Below are positions 27,120-35,703 of a DNA stretch of 64,000 nt, one piece after another. Origin of the DNA: an uncultured Rhizobium sp. (GTDB lineage Bacteria > Pseudomonadota > Alphaproteobacteria > Rhizobiales > Rhizobiaceae); NCBI GenBank assembly GCA_945952315.1, contig CAMFIE010000017.1, positions 1-64,000 on the forward strand. The letters run 5' to 3'. The notes beneath the pieces were generated by a model. The model had not been told where the DNA came from and made no database searches. It was given only the letters and a program-made list of their open reading frames with translations. Position numbers and translations under genes: made by a program. Positions within the stretch are counted from its first letter, which is position 1. Each line of letters starts with the position of its first letter.

Positions 27120-28949
27120 TTGAAAGCTGGTACGCAGCAGCCAACGGCTGGCGCTGAGAAACCGAAATTATCTGTGCCGGTAAAACTAATGCCCGGTGAG
27201 GGATTGCCAGATTTGTTGCTGAGGGCGACGGGTATGAACGGCTTCGCTCGTCCATTCGAAATCATGGAATTGACTGGGGGACGGCGGGAGCAGCGGTTCT
27301 CGCATTTCGGAGCGGCTAAGTGGAATCTTGATTTTAAAGGTCTGAGCTATCTAACTGGTGCTTTCGAACATGATAGCGAATTCGAAGACTTGCTTTACCC
27401 GAGTGTATCGCGCGAAGGCGTATCGTTTTTCGGTCGCAACCTGCCTTTGCACCAGCTGATAGGGCACAGGCGGATAGCACCGGGTGTGGTCAAGGCGCAC
27501 GGCTATCAAAAGGCAGTATGGCACATCAACTCGTTGGTATTCGATCCGCAAACTTTAGAGCTTTTGATCGAACGATGCCCAATGTGCGATTGTGAGCTGA
27601 ATTTCAGAGAAACTTTCGGAATTCCTTTCTGCCAATCATGCAAAGATAAATCAAATCCGAGAATGCCTCTTGTCGACCTTAGAGATTTTCCGCAGCCGGT
27701 GGCCGAAATTGATGATCATGAAGCGGCTGCGTTCGTAACAGGGCTTGTCGATCCTCAAGTGAGCGTTCGTGATCTGGGTCTTGATCGGCTACACCCAGAA
27801 CTTCGCGAGAGTGATCCGGGTCATCTTTTTGAATACATCGCGCAAGTTGCCAAGGCGCTTGATTTCAGCGACGGAAATTGTGCCCAGCTAAAAAGAAACT
27901 TCAGCGCCGTTGGTCCAGTTACGCCACTGAACCTTTGCCGATCCGCAAGAGCATTCATGAATTGGCCTGACGGATTTGTCGAAACAGCCGCCAATCTGTC
28001 GGAAATCTGGTTTTTTCCTAAAACACGGGATTTTTACGATCACCCTTTGAGGGTTAGAATTGCGAACAAATTTTACGGCGACACACTCAGAAAATCCGTC
28101 ATTACGCGCCTCAAACAAGCGTCTAAACTTTCGCTTGTTAAACAGAAATCTACCGAACACCAGGAAATGGGCGGTCACGATTCAGAACCAGTCGCAAGAG
28201 CAAACATGTCGTTTGCTGTGGCTAAATCTATGCTGAATTACGCAAAAGCTTCAAGAGCCGTGCGAGCGGAGAGCGCCAAAGTCGGCATACCTGTCAGCTC
28301 ACTTGTGCTGTGTTATAAGGAGGATGCATTTCGCTGCCCTGATGGTCTTTTGATAAAGAATAACGCTGAAGCGCCGAGCTTGCTTTCAGCTGTAACAGAT
28401 ATGGCTGGCCATGTGAAAACTATGCCAAAACACGTGCTCACTTTGCGAGATGCCGTGACCGCAATAGGAACCGCAGACGGGAACCCGTGGCCATTGGTTC
28501 TTAAGGGTATAGCGAACGGCAATCTGCCAGTCGTAACGCTTGGAAAGAAAGGAACTTTGTTAGACATCATTTATGTCCGCGAATTCCGTCCGTGGAAGGA
28601 ATTCGCAGCGGCGGTCACCGGTTTCGATTCAATGGAGGGAGTTTTCCTGACTGGTCAGGATGTCGGCTTCCTTCTTAATTGTAGCAGTACGCAGATATCA
28701 AATCTTGTTAAGGCTCAGCTTTTGCCGCAGGGCCGCATCCCAGCACACGAAGTCTGGGCTTTTCGCCGCAAATACATCTCCCCAAGAGAAACCGCCGCTC
28801 GACTTGTCATGAACGGGGAAAGAGTGAGGGCAAATCTTGTCGGCGCTGAAATGAATCGATCTTTGCTAAAAACAGTGAGACCGGGCGTCTCCGTGCGCTT
28901 CCGGTCGGATGTTGAAGATTTCTACGGCCGGAGGCTCTCCATAAAATAG
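27120..28949 (+). CDS. TniQ/TnsD-family target selector, second copy
   Basis: This 609-residue protein is a distant paralog of the first TniQ. It shares the zinc ribbon (C153-PM-C156, then CQSC), the block LVDLRDFPQPVAEIDDHEA and the segment GLVDPQ...L. It starts with TTG at 27120, with an AAGGA site 9 bases upstream (27105-27110). Its codon use is more AT-rich than the tnsABC genes, which suggests a separate history. In Tn7-like elements, a second TniQ or TnsD often gives a second target pathway. It is separated from tnsC and the first tniQ by the ATPase gene. Confidence 0.8.
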   Translation: MKAGTQQPTAGAEKPKLSVPVKLMPGEGLPDLLLRATGMNGFARPFEIMELTGGRREQRFSHFGAAKWNLDFKGLSYLTGAFEHDSEFEDLLYPSVSREGVSFFGRNLPLHQLIGHRRIAPGVVKAHGYQKAVWHINSLVFDPQTLELLIERCPMCDCELNFRETFGIPFCQSCKDKSNPRMPLVDLRDFPQPVAEIDDHEAAAFVTGLVDPQVSVRDLGLDRLHPELRESDPGHLFEYIAQVAKALDFSDGNCAQLKRNFSAVGPVTPLNLCRSARAFMNWPDGFVETAANLSEIWFFPKTRDFYDHPLRVRIANKFYGDTLRKSVITRLKQASKLSLVKQKSTEHQEMGGHDSEPVARANMSFAVAKSMLNYAKASRAVRAESAKVGIPVSSLVLCYKEDAFRCPDGLLIKNNAEAPSLLSAVTDMAGHVKTMPKHVLTLRDAVTAIGTADGNPWPLVLKGIANGNLPVVTLGKKGTLLDIIYVREFRPWKEFAAAVTGFDSMEGVFLTGQDVGFLLNCSSTQISNLVKAQLLPQGRIPAHEVWAFRRKYISPRETAARLVMNGERVRANLVGAEMNRSLLKTVRPGVSVRFRSDVEDFYGRRLSIK

Positions 28950-29125
28950 GGAGAGTCGAGAGATTTATGTGCTGCCGAGTGATTTCAGTGATTTAATAGA
29001 GTCGATACTATTTTTTTTCGACAGAGACAATTCCCATCCTTGACCTGCCCGCTGTTATGCATTCAGATAAATCGAAAGATGCCCGTCCTTACTTCAAAAA
29101 AACTGAACCGACCAAAGAGCCCGTC
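28950..29125. other. Right flank of the transposon and lysR upstream region
   Basis: 176 bases with no gene. GACAGAGACA (ending 29029) is one candidate terminus, since its reverse complement begins TGTCTCTGTCG, a little like the TGTCCCCGCG of the left end. No repeats matching the left-end array are visible. Confidence 0.35.
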
Positions 29126-30022
29126 ATGACCGTCTCCTTCAGACAGCCCCTTCCGCTTCTTGATCTGGATGTGTTGCGTACCTTTGTGGCGATTGCCGAG
29201 ACCGGCAATTTTTCGACCGCTGCGGAAGTGGTGTTCCGCACACCGTCTGCGGTATCGATGCAGGTGAAGAAGCTGGAGGAGCAGCTGGGCACGGTACTGT
29301 TCCTGCGGGATGCGCGCTCTGTCAGCCTCACGGAAGGGGGCGAGACGCTTCTTGGCTATGCGCGGCGGATGATTGCGCTGTCGAATGAGGCCGTGTCCCG
29401 TTTCATCATGCCGGACATGCGCGGCGTGGTGCGGCTGGGCGCGCCGGAAGATATCGGCCAGCGCCTGCTGCCGATGGTTCTGCGCCGTTTTGCCGATACC
29501 CATCCGGGCATCACGGTCGATGTCACGGTGGACATGAGCGCCAAGCTGATCAGCCGTGTGGAAGAGCAGCGGCTTGATCTGGCGCTGTTCAACTGCGTGA
29601 AATCCGCCCATCAGGAACGCGGCGAGCTGGTGATGCGGGAAAAGCTGGTCTGGGCCGGTGCAAAATGCGGCACGGCGCATCGCAAGGACCCGCTGCCGAT
29701 CTCGATCTGGGAAGACGGCTGCATCTGGCGGGCAGACGCGCTGCAGGCGCTGGAGCGTCAGCGCACGCCTTACCGCATCGCCTATCTCAGCGGCCACTCG
29801 ATGGCGCAACGCGCCGCCGTATTGTCCGATCTTGCGGTCGCTCCGCTGCCGCGCTCGAACATCACGGAAGACATGAAGGCGCTGGGCGAGAAAGACGGCC
29901 TGCCGGAGCTCGGCTATTTCGACATCCGCCTGATCACTTCCTCAAGCCGCATGACCGGCCCGGTGGCCGCGGTTGCCGAAAGCATCCGCCACTTCTTCAG
30001 CGAGCTGCCGCAGGCGGCGTGA
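29126..30022 (+). CDS. LysR-family transcriptional regulator
   Basis: The 298-residue protein has an N-terminal winged helix-turn-helix (LDLDVLRTFVAIAETGNFST, then AAEVVFRTPSAVSMQVKKLE) and a periplasmic-binding-like effector domain. I use the ATG at 29126 (MTVSFRQPLP). The in-frame ATG at 29057 would add 23 polar residues that are not typical. It is convergent with the RACo-like gene and heads the methyl-transfer cluster, so it is the obvious candidate regulator, though the effector is not shown. A shared bidirectional terminator follows. Confidence 0.88.
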   Translation: MTVSFRQPLPLLDLDVLRTFVAIAETGNFSTAAEVVFRTPSAVSMQVKKLEEQLGTVLFLRDARSVSLTEGGETLLGYARRMIALSNEAVSRFIMPDMRGVVRLGAPEDIGQRLLPMVLRRFADTHPGITVDVTVDMSAKLISRVEEQRLDLALFNCVKSAHQERGELVMREKLVWAGAKCGTAHRKDPLPISIWEDGCIWRADALQALERQRTPYRIAYLSGHSMAQRAAVLSDLAVAPLPRSNITEDMKALGEKDGLPELGYFDIRLITSSSRMTGPVAAVAESIRHFFSELPQAA

Positions 30023-30043
30023 TCTCTTTTGCCTCCCGAGCAT

Positions 30044-30077
30044 GAAAAAAGCCGCCCTTTGAGGCGGCTTTTCTGGT
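30044..30077. terminator. Bidirectional terminator between lysR and the RACo gene
   Basis: The stem AAAGCCGCC / GGCGGCTTT with loop CTTTGA has an A-run on one side and a T-run on the other, so it can stop both convergent transcripts. Confidence 0.85.
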
Positions 30078-30078
30078 T

Positions 30079-32124
30079 TCAGTCGCGGCTGCGGCGGCGG
30101 CGACGGCCTGCGCCGTCTCCGCCTGACTCATCGGAAAGCACCTTGCGTTCCGGCAGCGTCACGACGCTGGCGAGGTTCGGGAAGGCATCCACCTTGTTCG
30201 GCATGGCCATCGCATTGACGAAGAGCTGCTGGAAATTCGGCTCCAGCGCGGTTTCGATCTTCTCGATGCGGGTCACCGTTTCCTCGATCTCGCGGCGGTG
30301 GTCGCGGTTCAGAAGCGCCATCAACGCACCGGTGCCTGCCGCATTGCCGACCGCCTTCACTTCGGCAAGGTCGCAATCCGGGATCAGGCCGAGCACCATC
30401 GCGTATTTCGGATCGATGAACGAACCGAAGGCGCCTGCGAAGCGGATCGTATCGACCGTTTCGACGCCCTGTTTTTCCATCAACAGCTTGATGCCCGCAT
30501 AAAGGGCAGCCTTCGCAAGCTGGATCGCGCGCACGTCATTCTGCGTAACCGTGATCCGCGGCTCGCCATCGCGCAGCAGATAGGAGAAGGTGCGGCCATT
30601 CGGAAGGATGCGGTGGCTCTTTGCCGCCATCGCGCCATCGATCATGCCGTCTTCGGAAATGATGCCGGAGAGATACATTTCTGCGACCACTTCGATGATC
30701 GCCGAACCGCAGATGCCGGTGACGCCGACAGCGCCAGCGGCTTCCTCGAAGCCTTCCTCGTCCGACCACATGTCCACGCCGATGACCCGGAAGCGCGGTT
30801 CCAGCGATTCGGGGTTGATGCGCACGCGCTCGATTGCGCCGGGGGCCGCACGCTGGCCTGCGGAAATTTCCGCGCCTTCAAAGGCCGGGCCGGTGGGCGA
30901 GGAGGCGGCAACGACGCGGTTCGAATTGCCCAGGATGATTTCGGCATTGGTGCCGACATCCACCAGCAGCATCATCTTGTCCTGACGATACGGCCCTTCG
31001 GAAAGGGTTGCACCGGCGGCATCCGCGCCCACATGGCCCGCGATGCAGGGGAGCATGTAGACGCGCGCGCCCTTGTTGACATCGATGCCGATATCCTGTG
31101 CCCAGTATTGCAGGGCACCGGAAACGGCGAGCGCAAACGGGGCCTGGCCCAGTTCCGTCGGGTCAATGCCGAGGAACAGGTGATGCATGATCGGATTGGC
31201 GACGAAGACCGAATCGAGAATGTCGTCGCGGTTCACGTTGCCCTCGGCGCAGACCTTGCCGATCAGCTCGTTGATCGCCTCGCGCACGGCCTTGGTCATC
31301 GCCTCGCGGCCATCCGGGTTCATCATCACGTAGGAAACGCGGCTCATCAGGTCTTCGCCGAAGCGGATCTGCGGGTTCGACGTGCCCGAGGAACCGACGA
31401 TGCGGCCCGAAAGCAGCGATACGAGATGCATCGCAATCGTGGTGGAGCCGATATCGCAGGCAATACCATAGGCCTCGTTCTTGAGACCCGGCCACAGGCC
31501 GACGATGAAGGGACGGGAGCTGTCCATGTCCTTGTGGATCGCGGCCGTCACACCCCATTCGCCCTTGCGCAGGATGGATTGGACCTGCGGTATGAGATGC
31601 GGCGCGATCAGCAGGTCCTTGAAACCCCAGTCCTTTTCCAGAACGGCCTTCAGCCGGTCGAGATCGCCGAGCGGCTTGTGCATGTCCGGCTCTTCCACTT
31701 CGACGAAGCAGAGCTGGACGGCGGCCTTGCGCTCTATCACCCGGTCGGTTGCGGCCTTGCGCACCACCTGGGCATTGACCACCGTATCCTGCGGCACGTC
31801 GACGACGAGGTCACCGAGAATCTGTGCCGAGCAGGAAAGACGACGCCCCTCGGGCAGACCGCGCACGCGGTCATAGCGCTCTTCCTTCGGACCGATGGGC
31901 GAAATATGGTCGTTGGACGAGATAATCTGGTGCTTGGCGAAATTGCCTTCCTGCACGGTAATCTGGCAGCGGCCACAGGTGGCGCGCCCGCCACACACGC
32001 TTTCCACATATACACCCAGCTGCCGCGCGGCATCCAGAACCGGCGTTCCCACCGGGAAGCGTCCACGCTTGCCCGAAGGCATGAACAGCACAAGGGCGTC
32101 TTTTTCTGCGGTCTCGGTCATCAT
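30079..32124 (-). CDS. RACo-type corrinoid activation protein (2Fe-2S, ASKHA)
   Basis: The 681-residue protein has an N-terminal ferredoxin-like domain with CGGRATCGRC (about residues 44-53) and a fourth cysteine in RRLSCSAQ. A large ASKHA (DUF4445) region follows: GIACDIGSTTIAMHLV, then DVGTNAEIILGN, and FAGAFGSF near the end. RACo reduces inactive Co(II) corrinoid back to Co(I) with ATP. That job is needed by any corrinoid methyltransferase, so it fits the corrinoid protein and MttB in this cluster. The start is the tandem ATG near 32124; a GTG at 32127 is also possible. Confidence 0.9.
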   Translation of the reverse strand: MMTETAEKDALVLFMPSGKRGRFPVGTPVLDAARQLGVYVESVCGGRATCGRCQITVQEGNFAKHQIISSNDHISPIGPKEERYDRVRGLPEGRRLSCSAQILGDLVVDVPQDTVVNAQVVRKAATDRVIERKAAVQLCFVEVEEPDMHKPLGDLDRLKAVLEKDWGFKDLLIAPHLIPQVQSILRKGEWGVTAAIHKDMDSSRPFIVGLWPGLKNEAYGIACDIGSTTIAMHLVSLLSGRIVGSSGTSNPQIRFGEDLMSRVSYVMMNPDGREAMTKAVREAINELIGKVCAEGNVNRDDILDSVFVANPIMHHLFLGIDPTELGQAPFALAVSGALQYWAQDIGIDVNKGARVYMLPCIAGHVGADAAGATLSEGPYRQDKMMLLVDVGTNAEIILGNSNRVVAASSPTGPAFEGAEISAGQRAAPGAIERVRINPESLEPRFRVIGVDMWSDEEGFEEAAGAVGVTGICGSAIIEVVAEMYLSGIISEDGMIDGAMAAKSHRILPNGRTFSYLLRDGEPRITVTQNDVRAIQLAKAALYAGIKLLMEKQGVETVDTIRFAGAFGSFIDPKYAMVLGLIPDCDLAEVKAVGNAAGTGALMALLNRDHRREIEETVTRIEKIETALEPNFQQLFVNAMAMPNKVDAFPNLASVVTLPERKVLSDESGGDGAGRRRRRSRD

Positions 32125-32223
32125 CACATCCGTGTTTGTCGCGGAACGAAGTCTCTGAAGAAACTATTGTTTCTGCGATAGTGCAACAAGAGCAATTTTG
32201 ACAATTGCCAATTTCCGACATGC

Positions 32224-32258
32224 AAAGACCACCCTCGAAAGGGTGGTCCGGATTTTTG
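32224..32258. terminator. Hairpin downstream of the methyltransferase gene
   Basis: GACCACCCT and AGGGTGGTC pair around a CGAA loop and are followed on the plus strand by CGGATTTTT. It reads as a better terminator rightward than leftward. Confidence 0.5.
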
Positions 32259-32286
32259 GTTCTGTAGGGCGGATCGATCGGGTTTT

Positions 32287-32408
32287 ACCCCCTCATCCGC
32301 CTGCCGGCACCTTCTCCCCGACGGGGAGAAGGGACAAGAGGCGATACCACTTGCTCCCGCCTCTCCCCGGCGGGGAGAGGGTGGCGCGAATGCGCCGGGT
32401 GAGGGGGC
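32287..32408. repeat. Mosaic palindromic repeat (intergenic copy)
   Basis: The element runs from CCCCCTCA to TGAGGGGG and contains two nested hairpins, CTTCTCCCCgacGGGGAGAAG and CTCTCCCCGGCGGGGAGAG. It matches the two copies inside cobN (55793 and 56801) in order and length (about 120 bp). Such elements are abundant in rhizobial genomes. Confidence 0.85.
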
Positions 32409-32437
32409 GGCACAGCACACAGCCCCCGCGTCAACCC

Positions 32438-33406
32438 TTACTCGGCCTTGGCACCAGCGCCAGCGCGGGCAGCGCGGCCGCCGCGACGGCCACCAGCCGG
32501 AGCGGGAGCGGCGGTTGCAGCCGGAGCACCGGCGGCATGGGCTGCCGGGTTGTGGTCGCGATAGGTCATGATCCAGTTGGTGCAGTTCGCATCCGTGCCG
32601 TTCAGGACGTTAGCAGCGCGAACCGCTTCCATTTCCTGCGGACGGCAGGGGTTCATGATGGCGGAGGTCATGCCGGCGCCGATAACCATCGGAATGAAGC
32701 CGGCATTGATGCCGTGGCGGTGCGGCAGGCCGAAGGAGATGTTGGAGAGGCCGCAGGTGGTGTTCACCTTCAGCTCTTCACGCAGACGGCGCAGCAGCGC
32801 GAAAACCTGACGGCCTGCATCGCCCAGCGCGCCAATCGGCATCACGAGCGGATCAACCACGATGTCATGCGACTTGATGCCGTAATCGGCAGCGCGTTCC
32901 ACGATCTTCTTGGCAACGGCGAAACGCACGTCCGGATCCATGGAAATGCCGGTTTCGTCGTTCGAGATCGCAACGACCGGAACATTGTACTTGGCGCAGA
33001 GCGGCAGGATGGCTTCGAGCTTTTCCTCTTCGCCGGTCACCGAGTTGACGAGCGGCCGGCCCTTGGCAACCTTCAGCGCGGCTTCGATAGCGCCGGTCAC
33101 CGAGCTGTCGATCGCGAGCGGCACGTCGACGAGGCCCTGAACGATTTCGAGCGTCTTGACCAGCAGGCCCGGCTCGGTTTCGTTCGGGTTCACCGAGGTC
33201 ACACCGGCATTGACGTCCAGCATGGTGGCGCCAGCAGCAACCTGCTCGAGCGCGTCCTTCTTGACGGTTTCGAAGTTGCCTTCGATCATTTCGGCGGCAA
33301 GCTTCTTGCGGCCGGTCGGGTTGATGCGCTCGCCGATAACGCAGAACGGCTGGTCAAAGCCGATGATGATTTCGCGAGTGGCGGATGCAACGATTGTGCG
33401 CGTCAT
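32438..33406 (-). CDS. Methyltetrahydrofolate:corrinoid methyltransferase (pterin-binding)
   Basis: The 322-residue protein has a pterin-binding TIM barrel: VIGERINPTGRKKLA, GATMLDVNAG, PLAIDSSV, NSVTGEE, GLSNISFGLPHR and PVVAISNDE. These match the MtrH/AcsE/MetH-type methyl transfer domain. It should move the methyl group from the corrinoid protein to tetrahydrofolate. The C-terminal tail is low-complexity (alanine, glycine and arginine). I chose the ATG at 33406, at the start of the fold, since the upstream frame is antisense to the spacer. It is 13 bases downstream of the MetF-like gene's stop. Confidence 0.88.
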   Translation of the reverse strand: MTRTIVASATREIIIGFDQPFCVIGERINPTGRKKLAAEMIEGNFETVKKDALEQVAAGATMLDVNAGVTSVNPNETEPGLLVKTLEIVQGLVDVPLAIDSSVTGAIEAALKVAKGRPLVNSVTGEEEKLEAILPLCAKYNVPVVAISNDETGISMDPDVRFAVAKKIVERAADYGIKSHDIVVDPLVMPIGALGDAGRQVFALLRRLREELKVNTTCGLSNISFGLPHRHGINAGFIPMVIGAGMTSAIMNPCRPQEMEAVRAANVLNGTDANCTNWIMTYRDHNPAAHAAGAPAATAAPAPAGGRRGGRAARAGAGAKAE

Positions 33407-33419
33407 GTGAAGTCTATCC

Positions 33420-34289
33420 TTAGTGAGAGGCTGCCATTGCGGACGTCTGCATGGAGTTCTTACCCCACGAGCCACGTTCCACAAGCCATTCGGACGATTT
33501 TTTCAGGCCGCCGAACGGGAAAATATGAATCTGCTGGATCGGGCCAGCCGGATTGGCGGCAAACTGCTTTTCGATCGGGCCGACGATCTCTTCCGGATCA
33601 TGGCCGACGGCAAGAGCGGTCAGCGACATGGCGTTCTTCTTCAGGAAGGAGATCGAGTTGCCGACGCCGCACATGGCGGCATATTTGATCAGCGTGGTGA
33701 TCTTGGCAGGGCCTGCAATGCCGAGGTGAACCGGCAGCTCGATGCCATGCGCCTTCAGGCCTTCAGCCCAGGTGATGAACTTCTTCGGGTCAAAGCCGAA
33801 CTGGGTGACGATGCGCACATTGACGCCCGTTGCCTTTGCCCATTCCTGCTTCTGCTTCAGCGCTTCGATGGCGGTCGCATCGGAGAAATCCGGGCTGCCT
33901 TCCGGGTGGCCTGCCACGCCGATATGGGTGATGCCATTGCCTTCGAAAAAGCCGGTCTTCAGCACTTCCATGGTGGAGCCGAATTCGCCAGCCTGCTTTT
34001 CCAGACCGCCGCCGATGACGAGCACGTCATGAACGCCAGCTTCGGAAACGGTGCGCTTGATGCGGTCTTCGAGCGCGGCCTTCGTGGTCAGGCGGCGGGA
34101 GGCGAAATGCGGAACCGGTGTGTAGCCCAGGCTCTTCACGCGTTTTGCGGCGGCGACCAGCATGTCGGTCGGATCGGTGCCGATATCGGTAATGTAGACG
34201 CGGCTGCCAGCGGGGAAGAGGCCGGGCAGATCAGCGGATTCAATCGCCTGCTTCGGCGCGACTTCGATAGAAGCGGGAATCTTTGCCAT
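33420..34289 (-). CDS. MetF-like methylenetetrahydrofolate reductase
   Basis: The 289-residue protein has a MetF-like barrel: VYITDIGTDPTDMLVAAAKR, HFASRRL, VLVIGGGLEKQAGEFGSTME, THIGVAGHPEGSPDF and IVTQFGFDP, with a final GIAGPAKI. It lacks the usual N-terminal length and is a divergent relative common in these clusters. It should oxidise methyl-tetrahydrofolate to methylene-tetrahydrofolate, so that the methyl carbon enters one-carbon metabolism. It is encoded immediately upstream of the corrinoid methyltransferase gene. Confidence 0.82.
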   Translation of the reverse strand: MAKIPASIEVAPKQAIESADLPGLFPAGSRVYITDIGTDPTDMLVAAAKRVKSLGYTPVPHFASRRLTTKAALEDRIKRTVSEAGVHDVLVIGGGLEKQAGEFGSTMEVLKTGFFEGNGITHIGVAGHPEGSPDFSDATAIEALKQKQEWAKATGVNVRIVTQFGFDPKKFITWAEGLKAHGIELPVHLGIAGPAKITTLIKYAAMCGVGNSISFLKKNAMSLTALAVGHDPEEIVGPIEKQFAANPAGPIQQIHIFPFGGLKKSSEWLVERGSWGKNSMQTSAMAASH

Positions 34290-34315
34290 GGTTATGGGTT
34301 TCCTTGGGGAAGTTA

Positions 34316-34615
34316 TTACTGTTCGCGTCCACCGGCCTTGACCAGCGCCACAAGGCGATCCCGGTCATAGGCGGCTTCGAGTTCCGCTGCGGCCTTGTCT
34401 GCTTCCGCTTCCAGATCGTCTGAAACGGCTACAGGGTCGGCCTTGCGCCATTCGGCGAGATAGTCATCGGTTTCCGCCGCGCCGGTGCGCATCGCACACA
34501 TGTCGATGGCCTCCGTGAAGCGCAGCGAAAGCTCCCGCTTTGCCGTGGCGCGGCCCTTCTTGACGATCACTTGTGCCGGGATATCCCGCCAGTAAACGAT
34601 AATGCGGTCCGCCAT
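34316..34615 (-). CDS. Small virulence-factor-domain protein
   Basis: This 99-residue protein begins MADRIIVYWRDIPAQVIVKK. It has the conserved GRATAKRELSLRFTEAIDMCAM segment and acidic helices after it, matching the small 'virulence factor' family (PF13769-like) often found beside MetF-like and corrinoid genes in alphaproteobacteria. The name does not prove a role in virulence. The ATG at 34615 is just after GAGGAGAGAAAA; the longer frame to 34726 crosses the promoter region. Function unknown. Confidence 0.72.
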   Translation of the reverse strand: MADRIIVYWRDIPAQVIVKKGRATAKRELSLRFTEAIDMCAMRTGAAETDDYLAEWRKADPVAVSDDLEAEADKAAAELEAAYDRDRLVALVKAGGREQ

Positions 34616-34803
34616 GGTTTTCTCTCCTCGTGTGGAAGGCACATTGCACCGGAGCGGTCCTGCAGACTTCGCTTTTGACGACGTCAGTCGTCGCGAAAAA
34701 CGACGCCGTCCGAATTTTTGTCGCAATAAAGGGATTGCGACGCGATTGTTCTCAAACCGGCGTCAAGGCGCGGGTTGCTGATCGTCAAATTGCGTCAGGG
34801 CGG
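34616..34803. other. Intergenic region with small hairpins
   Basis: Two small inverted repeats occur (GACGAC/GTCGTC near 34678-34693 and CGTCG..CGACG near 34691-34707). They could end the DUF1638 transcript; no gene is seen. Confidence 0.4.
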
Positions 34804-35427
34804 TTATGCGCGAGCGGCAGCCAGTAATTCGGTTTCCAGATCGCCATAGCCGGTGAAGCGGTATTCGTAGGCAAGGCCGAGATAATCGGCGGCAGCCTTT
34901 GCCTTTTCCTGCAGGGCCTCGTCTTCCATCTGCGAGAGATAGACGACCTTCGTGTAGTTCGAAAAATACATGTCCTTGAGCTGCGGATGCCGGTCCAGCC
35001 CCAGCGGCTCGATCACGAAAGCCTCGAACTGGCGGGCGAGGAAATCCGTGAGGAAAAAGGCGGTAATGTCGTCTTCATAGGTGCGGGCAAAGGCTTCGTT
35101 TCCGGCAAAGAAGGAATAGCAATGCGGGCCGGAGAGGCGCTCCACGCCTTCTTCGGCGATCACCTTGTCCAGCATGCCGCCGGTGCCGCAATCCGCATAG
35201 GCAATGAAGATTCGCGTGGCACCCTTTTCCCGCGCCTCGGCAATGGCAGCCTTGACGCCCGGCGCGATTCGCTCCGGATGCGCATGCCAGATGGCGGGCA
35301 GGCAGGAAAGCTCGATATGATCGAGCCCGTTCATCTTGTTGATGGCAATGATCTCGCGCGCAATCGCACCGCAGGCGATCACGTGAACCTTTTCCGTCTC
35401 CGGGCGTTGGTCAATGGAAGCGGACAT
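34804..35427 (-). CDS. DUF1638 protein
   Basis: The 207-residue protein begins MSASIDQRPETEKVHVIACG and contains CLPAIWHAHPERIAPGVKAA, ATRIFIAYADCGTGGMLD and CYSFFAGNEAF, blocks of the DUF1638 family. These proteins are encoded with corrinoid methyltransferases and may handle the methylated substrate or the cofactor, but their reaction is not known to me. The ATG at 35427 follows AAGGAGAGGCAGGAA, an exact site; the start at 35454 would place that site inside the coding region. Confidence 0.78.
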   Translation of the reverse strand: MSASIDQRPETEKVHVIACGAIAREIIAINKMNGLDHIELSCLPAIWHAHPERIAPGVKAAIAEAREKGATRIFIAYADCGTGGMLDKVIAEEGVERLSGPHCYSFFAGNEAFARTYEDDITAFFLTDFLARQFEAFVIEPLGLDRHPQLKDMYFSNYTKVVYLSQMEDEALQEKAKAAADYLGLAYEYRFTGYGDLETELLAAARA

Positions 35428-35473
35428 TTCCTGCCTCTCCTTATCGTTTTCCATCACGCGAAGGGCTCCCGCC

Positions 35474-35632
35474 ATGAACAGAACCAAGCTTGTTTCAGTC
35501 ACCGCAGCGCTGGTTTCGATGCTGCTTCTTTCCGCCTGCGCCAACACCATCCGCGGGGTAGGGCAGGATACGGCCAATGCCGTCGATGCGACACAGTCCG
35601 CCGGGCACAAGGTGCAGCGCGCCGCCCGCTAA
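35474..35632 (+). CDS. Entericidin A/B-like small lipoprotein
   Basis: The 52-residue protein has a lipoprotein signal (LVSVTAALVSMLLLSACANT, with cysteine in the LSAC lipobox). The mature part, TIRGVGQDTANAVDATQSAG, carries the GxGxD pattern of entericidins. It is divergent from DUF1638. A strong terminator follows. Its function in the envelope is not established for this family in these bacteria. Confidence 0.85.
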   Translation: MNRTKLVSVTAALVSMLLLSACANTIRGVGQDTANAVDATQSAGHKVQRAAR

Positions 35633-35648
35633 TCATCAAATGGCAACG

Positions 35649-35686
35649 AAAAAGCGGCCGCACCAGGGGTGACGGCCGCTTTTCAT
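35649..35686. terminator. Terminator after the entericidin-like gene
   Basis: AAAAGCGGCCG and CGGCCGCTTTT pair across a short loop (CACCAGGGGTGA). Both strands carry A/T tracts, so the structure also protects the leftward corrinoid gene. Confidence 0.8.
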
Positions 35687-35703
35687 AGCTTTGCGTCAGG
35701 CAA

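Larger units (their letters stand above)
17346..29029 (+). mobile_element. Tn7-like transposon with TnsABC and two TniQ proteins
   Basis: The order from left to right is: end repeats, a divergent winged-helix gene, tnsA, tnsB, tnsC, tniQ, a RloC/PrrC-like ATPase gene and a second tniQ. TnsA plus a DDE TnsB and an AAA TnsC define a cut-and-paste Tn7-like element. The left boundary is proposed at TGTCCCCGCGACG (17346), followed by AAAGCTTAG and three degenerate repeats. The right boundary is only a guess: GACAGAGACA ends at 29029. I could not find a matching 5-bp target duplication, so both ends are provisional. No CRISPR array or cas gene occurs, so a CAST is not supported. Confidence 0.6.

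Noticed and set aside
17346..29029. CRISPR array or cas genes in the transposon (CAST)
   Set aside because: No regularly spaced repeats and no Cas-like protein are present; the TniQ proteins are long, unlike CAST TniQ.
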